Assembly (NCBI GenBank): GCA_016206955.1
Contig: JACQQO010000090.1
Span: 1-7,929, forward strand
DNA length: 7,929 bases
From: Candidatus Omnitrophota bacterium
GTDB lineage: Bacteria > Omnitrophota > Omnitrophia > Omnitrophales > Danuiimicrobiaceae
Direction of reading: 5' to 3'
This document shows, piece by piece, positions 1 to 5,155 of this stretch. Position 1 is the first letter of the stretch. Every line of letters begins with the position of its first letter. The notes beneath the pieces were generated by a model that saw only the letters and a list, made by a program, of their open reading frames with translations, ran no database searches and had not been told where the DNA came from. The translations under genes and the position numbers were made by a program.

Positions 1-35
1 CTTTTACACAGCATGATATCACCATCTTGAAACAT
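1..35 (-). CDS. Possible 5' end of an unidentified gene (partial)
   Basis: On the minus strand an ATG lies 5 nt after the cobO stop codon and opens a frame that runs to the window edge, reading MFQDGDIMLCK. The close spacing fits another gene of the same transcript. There is no clear Shine-Dalgarno, and eleven residues are too few to name a family. It may be a chance ATG. It is listed only because this stretch is otherwise unexplained. Confidence 0.22.
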   Translation of the reverse strand, partial: MFQDGDIMLCK

Positions 36-40
36 GGCAA

Positions 41-616
41 TTAAAATTCAATCCCGCGCTGAGCGAGAATGCCTTGGTCTTTAAATGGGTGTTTGATTTC
101 TTTCATTTCGGTAACAAGATCGGCAACTTCAATCAATTCAGGCTTTGCGTTACGACCGGTTAAGACCACGTGTACCATTTCGGGTTTTTTCTTAAGCGCT
201 TCTAAAACTTCATTGATATTTAAATAATCATAATCGATGACGTAGTTGATCTCGTCAAAAATAACGACGCCGTATTGGCCGCTCATCATTTTTTCTTTGC
301 AAAGGGCCCAAGCTTTTTGCGTCATCTCGATATCGCGTGCGCGATTCTTCGTATCCCACGTAAAACCCTCGCCCATTTGATGAATTTCAATTGGAGTCTT
401 CAGCTGTTTGGCCGATTCGAGCTCGCCATATTTCCATTTTCCTTTGATGAATTGGATTACGGCAACACGTATTCCATTTCCCGCGGCTCTAAAAGCGATG
501 CCAAGGGCGGCGGTCGTCTTGCCTTTTCCATCGCCTGTGTGAACAAGGATTAGTCCCTTTTTTTTGGATTTTTGTTCAGAGGAGTAACGTGGTTTTTCTT
601 GAGGTGCTAATGCCAT
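41..616 (-). CDS. cobO: Corrinoid (cob(I)yrinic acid a,c-diamide) adenosyltransferase, CobA/CobO/BtuR type
   Basis: This cytoplasmic enzyme transfers the 5'-deoxyadenosyl group of ATP to cob(I)alamin or its precursors to make the adenosylated cofactor. The 191-residue length is usual for the family. The sequence shows the modified P-loop GDGKGKTT near residues 28-35, then QFIKG, the MGEGFTWDT segment with the conserved aromatic pair, a DEINY Walker-B-like motif near residue 120, LTGRNA, and the C-terminal KHPF...AQRGIEF signature. The chosen start is the ATG at 616; a TTG two codons upstream (622) is possible. Neither has a convincing Shine-Dalgarno. The gene begins 19 nt after the TIGR04073-like gene ends, so co-transcription is likely. 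No other cobalamin genes are in view, so salvage and de novo roles cannot be separated. No cobalamin riboswitch is visible upstream. Confidence 0.95.
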   Translation of the reverse strand: MALAPQEKPRYSSEQKSKKKGLILVHTGDGKGKTTAALGIAFRAAGNGIRVAVIQFIKGKWKYGELESAKQLKTPIEIHQMGEGFTWDTKNRARDIEMTQKAWALCKEKMMSGQYGVVIFDEINYVIDYDYLNINEVLEALKKKPEMVHVVLTGRNAKPELIEVADLVTEMKEIKHPFKDQGILAQRGIEF

Positions 617-635
617 TTTCAAGAAAGCTTATTTT

Positions 636-992
636 TTATAGAGAAAGCCAGTCGAGATTTATGCGATCAAGATGCGGCTTCCAAGGAACAGGAAAAGTAA
701 CGATTTCAAAAATGCCTACCCCAAGTCGTACCCCAAACCAGCCAATGCCGCGAACGATTCCTGGGATGATAGCCGGGAAAAAATCGGCTCGTTTCAATTC
801 TTCCCTCGGTTGATTGATCAATTCAAGCGGGCTCGTTACCACATTGACGAAACCGCTGCTTAAACGATCAAGCGGCGCGGAATAAAAACTTTGAGTTGGA
901 TGAGATAAATCTGGACTCACGCTCGGTTCTTCCGAATAGGTATTCGTGGTAAGCGCAAAGAATGCAACGATCAAAATAACTATTCTCAGCAT
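636..992 (-). CDS. Small exported protein, exosortase-associated TIGR04073-like
   Basis: This 118-residue protein begins with a typical signal peptide: Arg3, a hydrophobic run over about residues 4-14, and a plausible cleavage site after the Ser at residue 20. The mature part has two segments that resemble the TIGR04073 family of exosortase system-associated proteins: RLSSGFVNVVTSPLEL near residues 43-58, and a Gly-rich stretch GIVRGIGWFGVRLGVGIFE followed by IVTFPVPW near residues 78-104. The family has no established biochemical role; the name comes from its co-occurrence with exosortase/PEP-CTERM sorting systems. The ATG has a near-perfect Shine-Dalgarno (TAAGGAGG, 6-nt spacer). A plausible promoter lies just upstream, and cobO follows 19 nt downstream. 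No exosortase or PEP-CTERM protein is in this window. The family assignment is from remembered motif similarity and the function is unknown. Confidence 0.75.
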   Translation of the reverse strand: MLRIVILIVAFFALTTNTYSEEPSVSPDLSHPTQSFYSAPLDRLSSGFVNVVTSPLELINQPREELKRADFFPAIIPGIVRGIGWFGVRLGVGIFEIVTFPVPWKPHLDRINLDWLSL

Positions 993-998
993 CGATTT

Positions 999-1006
999 CC
1001 TCCTTA
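999..1006 (-). promoter_or_regulatory. Strong Shine-Dalgarno of the TIGR04073-like gene
   Basis: TAAGGAGG on the minus strand lies 6 nt before the ATG at 992. It is the best ribosome-binding site in the window and fixes the start of the small exported protein. Confidence 0.85.
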
Positions 1007-1037
1007 GCTGATCAAACCCGTTTAACTCAATTTTGTT

Positions 1038-1067
1038 ATTAAACCGTATGATTGCCCCTCTTGTCCA
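1038..1067 (-). promoter_or_regulatory. Candidate sigma70-type promoter for the TIGR04073-like gene and cobO
   Basis: On the minus strand TGGACA (5 of 6 consensus, 1062-1067) is followed after 18 nt by TTTAAT (5 of 6, 1038-1043). This predicts a transcript start near 1031 and a leader of about 40 nt that includes the strong ribosome-binding site. It lies in the 119-nt gap between ribE and the small exported gene. The short leader leaves no room for a riboswitch. It could be a chance match, because the region is AT-rich. Confidence 0.45.
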
Positions 1068-1111
1068 CTCTTACTTTTTTCGGCAAACTCGTGTCGTAAA
1101 CTTAGTGGTTT

Positions 1112-1705
1112 TTAAGATTTCGAAACCAAGCGAGCCAAATGTTTGGCAATGACATCGGCTTCCAAATTAACGAGGTCTCCCCTCTTTTTTCTGCCTAACG
1201 TGGTCATTTTAGCTGTGTGGGGAATAACGCCGATTGTGATAGTCTTAGACGATATTTTTTGAAGGGTTAAACTAATCCCATCCACCGCCACCGATCCTTT
1301 AGGGACAAGATGGGGTCTGATCTCTAGCGGAACTTCAATCTCAAAGACAAAATTCTTTCCGCGGGTTTGTTTTTTTAAAATCCGGCCGACGCCATCGACA
1401 TGGCCCAAAACAAAATGTCCCCCAATCCGCTCGCCCCATTTGAGCGAGCGTTCAAGATTCACTCGTTCTCTCGGCTTCAAACGACCGAGGGTAGATGAGG
1501 CCAAAGTTTCTGGAATCGCTTGGATGGTAAAACGATTTTTGCTGAGCACGGAAGCCACCGTCAAACAAACGCCGTCTACTGAAATACTTTCTCCGCGCTT
1601 AAGCGGCCTATCCCAAGCGTTCGTCTCAAACGTAAAAGCAATTTGCGAATCTTGATGCGCTTTACGTATTAATTTCCCTTGTTTTTCAACGATTCCTGAA
1701 AACAT
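1112..1705 (-). CDS. ribE: Riboflavin synthase, alpha subunit
   Basis: This enzyme catalyses the last step of riboflavin synthesis: dismutation of two 6,7-dimethyl-8-ribityllumazine molecules to riboflavin and the pyrimidinedione, which is recycled to RibH. The 197 residues contain two lumazine-binding repeats. The first starts with the hallmark MFSGIVE and has VDGVCLTV (43-50) and GGHFVLGHVDG (95-105). The second has VDGISLTL (141-148) and a threonine-rich IPHTAKMTTLG (161-171). The length is normal for the homotrimeric enzyme. The ATG lies inside the 3' end of ribD with a 20-nt overlap. A GGAGGG Shine-Dalgarno lies 11 nt upstream within ribD, so translation is probably coupled. It is the last gene of the operon. 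No convincing intrinsic terminator follows it. The symbol ribC is used for the same enzyme in some species. Confidence 0.97.
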   Translation of the reverse strand: MFSGIVEKQGKLIRKAHQDSQIAFTFETNAWDRPLKRGESISVDGVCLTVASVLSKNRFTIQAIPETLASSTLGRLKPRERVNLERSLKWGERIGGHFVLGHVDGVGRILKKQTRGKNFVFEIEVPLEIRPHLVPKGSVAVDGISLTLQKISSKTITIGVIPHTAKMTTLGRKKRGDLVNLEADVIAKHLARLVSKS

Positions 1706-2831
1706 GATGAAGATAACCCTCCAAAAGAAAATCTTCTCCCAACTTCACCATTCGTGTGGAATAAATTGGAAGCGCCCTGGAAAGTGAAACAAACCCTTTT
1801 CCTTCAACGGAGGTGATGGCTTCGCGGCCGCCGATAATCTTTGGCGCAATCACCCACTCAATTTTATCCATGAGCTTCGAACGAAGAAAGCTCCAAGCCA
1901 CTTCTCCGCCGCCTTCCACCAAAAGCGAGGTAATTCCCAATGCACCTAACTTTTGAAGCAACTGAGTGAGATCCAGCTTGCCGTCGCGAATGCGAAGCGG
2001 AAGAAGCATAACTTTTGTCCGACGGAATTTTTTGAGAACGCACTCAAATGCTTTCTCAGAGCAAACAAGCATGATAGGCCCGGAACTTTTAAATACCCTT
2101 GCCTGAATCGATACCTCTCCCTTCGTATCCAAAATAATTCGCCATGGCTCCTTGATTTTCCTGCCATTGCGTACCGTCAGACGTGGATCATCTTTGAGAA
2201 CCGTATTTTTACCCACCAAAATTGCATCCACCGATGCGCGCAAATGATGCACCCATTCACGAGCTTCGCTTCCCGAAATCCAGCGGCTCTCTCCGGTTCG
2301 AGAAGCAATTTTTCCATCCAAACTCTGCGCCATTTTCAAAATCACAAATGGAAAACCGGTTCGGATCCATTTGAAAAAAGCCTCATTTTGTATTTCAACT
2401 TCTTTTCTTAAAACACCGGTTTGGACTCGTATGCCGTGTTTTTTAAGAATTGAAATGCCGCGCCCTTGATGTTTCGGATTGGGATCAATCGCGCCTACGA
2501 CGACGCGGTTAATTCTTGCCTTAGAAATTGCTTCAGTGCAAGGCGGGGTTTTTCCGTAGGTAGAGCAAGGTTCGAGCGTCACATACATTGTAGCGCCCTT
2601 GGCGTGAGAACCGGCTTTTCGAATGGCTTCGGTTTCGGCATGAGGCTTTCCAAAGGCAGCGTGAAATCCTTCTGAAATTAAATGGTTGTTCTTGACCAAA
2701 CAAACTCCGGCAACGGGATTGGGACTTGCCCATCCGCGGCCTTTCTCAGCCAATTGTAAGGCGCGCTTCATCCAAAACTCGTCCCGGGACTTTCCTTCCC
2801 CCCTTGTGGGGAGGGAATTCAAGTTATCCAT
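1686..2831 (-). CDS. ribD: Bifunctional diaminohydroxyphosphoribosylaminopyrimidine deaminase / 5-amino-6-(5-phosphoribosylamino)uracil reductase
   Basis: RibD performs steps two and three of the GTP branch of riboflavin synthesis: zinc-dependent deamination of the pyrimidine, then NADPH-dependent reduction of the ribosyl side chain. The N-terminal deaminase (about residues 18-145) carries the zinc and catalytic residues His64-Ala65-Glu66, Pro88-Cys89 and Cys98, in the context EPCSTYGKTPPC. The C-terminal reductase (about 160-375) shows MAQSLDGKIA, SRWISG, a VGKNTVLKDDPRLT block (207-220) and EGGGE (306-310). At 381 residues it is full length. The ATG at 2831 overlaps the nusB stop by 8 nt and has GAGGAG 4 nt upstream. 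Residues about 5-15 (around NSLPTRGEG) are encoded by an imperfect hairpin that looks like a dispersed palindromic repeat and lie before the deaminase fold. A start at Met21 would avoid it but has a poorer ribosome-binding site. Confidence 0.97.
   Translation of the reverse strand: MDNLNSLPTRGEGKSRDEFWMKRALQLAEKGRGWASPNPVAGVCLVKNNHLISEGFHAAFGKPHAETEAIRKAGSHAKGATMYVTLEPCSTYGKTPPCTEAISKARINRVVVGAIDPNPKHQGRGISILKKHGIRVQTGVLRKEVEIQNEAFFKWIRTGFPFVILKMAQSLDGKIASRTGESRWISGSEAREWVHHLRASVDAILVGKNTVLKDDPRLTVRNGRKIKEPWRIILDTKGEVSIQARVFKSSGPIMLVCSEKAFECVLKKFRRTKVMLLPLRIRDGKLDLTQLLQKLGALGITSLLVEGGGEVAWSFLRSKLMDKIEWVIAPKIIGGREAITSVEGKGFVSLSRALPIYSTRMVKLGEDFLLEGYLHHVFRNR
1717..1722 (-). promoter_or_regulatory. 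Shine-Dalgarno of ribE inside ribD
   Basis: GGAGGG on the minus strand is 11 nt before the ribE ATG, entirely within ribD coding sequence. It is slightly distant but supports the overlapping start whose product begins with the family hallmark MFSGIVE. Confidence 0.6.
2792..2817. repeat. Imperfect palindrome at the ribD 5' end (repeat-like)
   Basis: A C-rich arm (TTCCTTCCCCCC) and a G-rich arm (GGGGAGGGAA) flank a 4-nt TTGT loop. Allowing a 2-nt bulge and one G-T pair they form about ten pairs. It lies in frame inside ribD and encodes the residues around SLPTRGEG. Similar short peptides are familiar where palindromic intergenic repeats intrude into reading frames. Only one copy is in this window, so repeat status is inferred. 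Confidence 0.4.
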
Positions 2832-3270
2832 GAGTCTCCTCTTTGGAACCTGCCGTATCGGACTTCGTTACTTCCGTATGATTGATTTTATCCAAGATGC
2901 CATTCACAAATTTGCCGGCTTCGTCTTGGGAATATTTTTTGGCGACATTGACGGCCTCGTTGATCGTCACTTTGGGAGGGATTTCATCCATGAAGAGAAG
3001 TTCATAAACAGCAAACCGAAGAATATTGCGGTCCACAACGGCCATTCGGTTCAGCTGCCAATTTTCGGTGTAGTGAATAATTTTCTGGTCGATTTCGGTT
3101 AGATGTTCGCGGGTACCGCGCACGAGCTGTTCTGCAAACTGGCGTACGTCATCGGAAGCAGGATTAAATTCCCAAAAGGCGGATATCACTTGGTCAATGG
3201 GCTGATCCAGAATATCCAATTGATAAAGAATTTTTAAAGCGCACTCGCGCGCTTGAGTTCGTTTTCGCAT
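2824..3270 (-). CDS. nusB: Transcription antitermination factor NusB
   Basis: NusB is a small all-helical RNA-binding protein. With NusE (ribosomal protein S10) it binds boxA in nascent rRNA and promotes processive antitermination. The 148 residues start with the basic RKRTQARECALKILYQ helix that contacts RNA. The conserved C-terminal half has NRMAVVDRNILRFAVYEL (about 74-91), then PPKVTINEAVNVAKKYS and GKFVNGILDKI. The last 15 or so residues are a variable polar tail. It begins 33 nt after ribH and overlaps ribD by 8 nt. No Shine-Dalgarno is evident, so expression may rely on readthrough of ribosomes from ribH. NusB next to ribH is a widespread bacterial arrangement; here it sits in the middle of the riboflavin operon, so its dose is tied to the rib promoter unless an internal promoter exists. 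Confidence 0.96.
   Translation of the reverse strand: MRKRTQARECALKILYQLDILDQPIDQVISAFWEFNPASDDVRQFAEQLVRGTREHLTEIDQKIIHYTENWQLNRMAVVDRNILRFAVYELLFMDEIPPKVTINEAVNVAKKYSQDEAGKFVNGILDKINHTEVTKSDTAGSKEETHG
2836..2841 (-). promoter_or_regulatory. Shine-Dalgarno of ribD inside nusB
   Basis: GAGGAG on the minus strand, 4 nt before the ATG at 2831 and within the last codons of nusB. It favours the upstream ATG over the internal Met21 codon as the ribD start. Confidence 0.65.
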
Positions 3271-3303
3271 AAATCGATGAAAAAGAGCGGATAAAAGGAA
3301 AAA

Positions 3304-3828
3304 CTACTTTTTGAACTCTTGCTCAATTAACTTTTTAAATGTAATTTCTTTTTCTCCTCCCGTCTGAAACTTTCTGACGATGTGAACCATTTCAAGCGCG
3401 GACTTGGCCGCATCCCGGCCTTTGTTGCCGTGTTTTCCGCCGGCTCGCTCAATCGCCTGAGCCATGCTTTCCACGGTAATCACACCGAAACCAATCGGAA
3501 TCTTTCGTTCCAAAGCTACTTTTTGAACACCGTCACACACGGCTTGGGCCAAATGTTGATAGTGGCTCGTCTCGCCGCGAATAACACAGCCAATGGCAAC
3601 AAGCGCATCGAATTTATTCGATTCTAAAAGGCTTTGAGACGCGAAAGGAATTTCATAGGCTCCCGGCACCCACACCACATGGATATCGGCATCTGAAACC
3701 CCAGCACGCCTCAGTTCATTCAACGCTCCTTCCAGCATCGATTTAGTAACAAATTCATTAAAGCGCGAGACGACAATTCCAACGCGTAAATCTTTCCCAG
3801 AATACTCTCCTTCGATGATGTGTGCCAT
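3304..3828 (-). CDS. ribH: 6,7-dimethyl-8-ribityllumazine synthase
   Basis: RibH condenses 5-amino-6-ribitylaminouracil with 3,4-dihydroxy-2-butanone 4-phosphate to give the lumazine substrate of RibE. Family members form pentamers or 60-mer capsids. Visible motifs are VGIVVSRFNEFVT near residues 16-28, VPGAYEIPFA near 54-63 and GCVIRGETSHY near 80-90, with the catalytic His at residue 89. AGGKHGNKGRDAA follows near 129-141. The segment before it reads GVITVESMAQA, where most family members have a GVLTT-type sequence; this is a mild divergence. The 174 residues exceed the common length of about 155 because of a lysine-rich C-terminal tail of about 20 residues. The ATG shares one base with the ribBA stop (TGATG), with AGGA 8 nt upstream. 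A TTG one codon earlier is an alternative start. Confidence 0.96.
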   Translation of the reverse strand: MAHIIEGEYSGKDLRVGIVVSRFNEFVTKSMLEGALNELRRAGVSDADIHVVWVPGAYEIPFASQSLLESNKFDALVAIGCVIRGETSHYQHLAQAVCDGVQKVALERKIPIGFGVITVESMAQAIERAGGKHGNKGRDAAKSALEMVHIVRKFQTGGEKEITFKKLIEQEFKK

Positions 3829-5048
3829 CAATGCGTTCCTAACTGGCCAAAAAAATGGCCCATCTTTTCGCGCTTTGCCTTTAAATATTTTTCATTGTGG
3901 GAATGTGCTGGCATCTCAAGATGAATCCGTTCGACCACTTTAAGACCGTGCCCTTCAAGCCCCACTATCTTTCTTGGATTATTGGTGAGAAGCCTGATTT
4001 CATAAAGGCCGAGATCTTTTAAAATTTGAGCGCCGGTTCCATATTCTCTGAGATCGGGCTTAAACCCCAACTGTTCATTGGCTTCCACGGTATCGAGCCC
4101 TTGATCTTGAAGCTGATACGCTTTTAATTTATTGGCAAGACCAATCCCGCGGCCTTCTTGGCGGATGTAAAGCAAAACGCCTCTCTTTTCTTTTTCGATC
4201 ATCGCCATTGCAGCCGCGAGTTGTTCGCGACAATCACATCTGAGCGATCCGAAAACTTCTCCCGTAAAACATTCCGAATGAACTCGGACCATCGTAGGGG
4301 CTTCCGAAATTTCTCCCTTCACCAATGCCACATGTTCCAAACCATCAATCAAAGAGCGGTAAAGTTTCAATCGCCAACTTCCCGTTTCAGTGGGAATATC
4401 CGCTTCGCTCACTTTTTCAATGAGCTTATCAAATTGTCTTCGGTATGCGATGAGTGCTTTAATCGTGCCGATTTTAATTCCATGCCGCTTCGCAAACTTA
4501 AATAAATCGCTCGTGCGCGCCATCGTTCCATCATCATTGATGATTTCGCAAATGACGCCGGCGGGAATCAGCCCCGCAAGTCGAGCCAAATCAATCGCCG
4601 CTTCCGTATGGCCGGCGCGGATCAATACGCCGCCATATTTTGCTCTCAAAGGAAAAATATGACCCGGAGCATTTAAATCGCTGGGTTTTGAATTCGGATC
4701 CGCTAAAACTTCGATGGTTCTTGCCCGGTCGTGTGCTGAAATCCCGGTGGTGATTCCCCGGCGGGCATCGACGGAAACGGTGAAAGCAGTTGTCATCGGA
4801 TCTTCTGAGCGGGTGACCATATCCTTAAGGCCGAGGCGAAAAAGCCGATCATCCGGCAAAGGAGCACAGATGAGGCCGCGCGCTTCTTTCATCATGAAAT
4901 TAATCTTCTCGGGCGTGACAAATTGAGCGGCAAAAATCAAATCGCCTTCGTTTTCGCGGGATTCATCATCAACCATAATCACAAAATGGCCCTTTGCGAT
5001 TTCCGAAATTAAGTCTTCAATGGGATCGAATTGTATGTTTTCTGCCAT
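3828..5048 (-). CDS. ribBA: Bifunctional 3,4-dihydroxy-2-butanone 4-phosphate synthase / GTP cyclohydrolase II
   Basis: RibBA feeds both branches of riboflavin synthesis. Its N-terminal domain converts ribulose-5-phosphate to dihydroxybutanone phosphate plus formate, and its C-terminal domain opens GTP to the diaminopyrimidine. The RibB part (about 1-205) shows the acidic loop DDESRENEGD (27-36) that binds Mg2+, and RAGHTEAAID (144-153). The RibA part (about 215-400) shows the zinc ligands Cys260, Cys271 and Cys273, RQEGRGIGL (286-294), the REYGTGAQIL block with Tyr336, and TNNPRK (355-360). Both active sites look intact, and 406 residues is the usual fused length. It is the first gene of the operon, preceded by a consensus promoter and a short leader with only a weak AAGG ribosome-binding site. 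It couples to ribH through TGATG. Confidence 0.98.
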   Translation of the reverse strand: MAENIQFDPIEDLISEIAKGHFVIMVDDESRENEGDLIFAAQFVTPEKINFMMKEARGLICAPLPDDRLFRLGLKDMVTRSEDPMTTAFTVSVDARRGITTGISAHDRARTIEVLADPNSKPSDLNAPGHIFPLRAKYGGVLIRAGHTEAAIDLARLAGLIPAGVICEIINDDGTMARTSDLFKFAKRHGIKIGTIKALIAYRRQFDKLIEKVSEADIPTETGSWRLKLYRSLIDGLEHVALVKGEISEAPTMVRVHSECFTGEVFGSLRCDCREQLAAAMAMIEKEKRGVLLYIRQEGRGIGLANKLKAYQLQDQGLDTVEANEQLGFKPDLREYGTGAQILKDLGLYEIRLLTNNPRKIVGLEGHGLKVVERIHLEMPAHSHNEKYLKAKREKMGHFFGQLGTH

Positions 5049-5056
5049 GAGGAAAC

Positions 5057-5068
5057 CTTAAATTTAAG
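5057..5068. promoter_or_regulatory. 12-bp perfect palindrome at the ribBA transcript start
   Basis: CTTAAATTTAAG is a perfect 12-bp palindrome between the ribBA -10 box and its ATG. It covers the predicted start site near 5066 and the first bases of the leader. A repressor bound here would block the promoter. It is AT-only in its core and could be coincidental. Confidence 0.25.
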
Positions 5069-5072
5069 TTAG

Positions 5073-5101
5073 ATCTTATCAGTAAACGCTTTATTTGTCA
5101 A
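5073..5101 (-). promoter_or_regulatory. Consensus sigma70-type promoter of the riboflavin operon
   Basis: On the minus strand TTGACA (5096-5101) is a perfect -35 box. A 17-nt spacer leads to TAAGAT (5073-5078, 4 of 6), which is preceded by the extended -10 TG element. Transcription should start near 5066, leaving about 18 nt before the ribBA ATG. The leader is far too short for an FMN riboswitch, so control, if any, is by another route. Confidence 0.75.
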
Positions 5102-5116
5102 GACTTAGGAAAACTC

Positions 5117-5147
5117 TTGTTAGGTTAAATTTCTTCTATGCTATAAT
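5117..5147 (+). promoter_or_regulatory. Extended -10 promoter of the Lnt-like gene, near-leaderless
   Basis: TATAAT (5142-5147) is a full-consensus -10 preceded by TGC, giving the extended TGnTATAAT element. A weak -35 candidate TTGTTA lies at 5117-5122 with a long 19-nt spacer. Initiation about 7 nt after the hexamer falls near 5154, roughly 2 nt before the ATG at 5156. The mRNA would therefore be leaderless or nearly so, which agrees with the absence of a Shine-Dalgarno. Confidence 0.6.
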
Positions 5148-5155
5148 TGCGAATT

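Noticed and set aside
1020..1044. Hairpin GTTTAA/TTAAAC as ribE terminator
   Set aside because: The stem is only 6 bp and AT-rich, with a 13-nt loop and no following T-run. It also overlaps the candidate promoter -10 of the next gene.
993..1111. Cobalamin riboswitch upstream of the TIGR04073-like/cobO pair
   Set aside because: The gap is only 119 nt and no B12-box-like sequence was seen. The predicted leader is about 40 nt.
1953..2411. 152-codon plus-strand open frame
   Set aside because: It is antisense to the ribD reductase domain, which is intact and conserved. The product lacks any recognisable domain.
2686..3102. 138-codon plus-strand open frame
   Set aside because: It runs antisense across the nusB and ribD coding regions, whose products show clear family motifs. 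It has no recognisable motif of its own.
5049..5155. FMN riboswitch upstream of ribBA
   Set aside because: The predicted leader is only about 18 nt and none of the conserved RFN segments is visible in this 107-nt gap.
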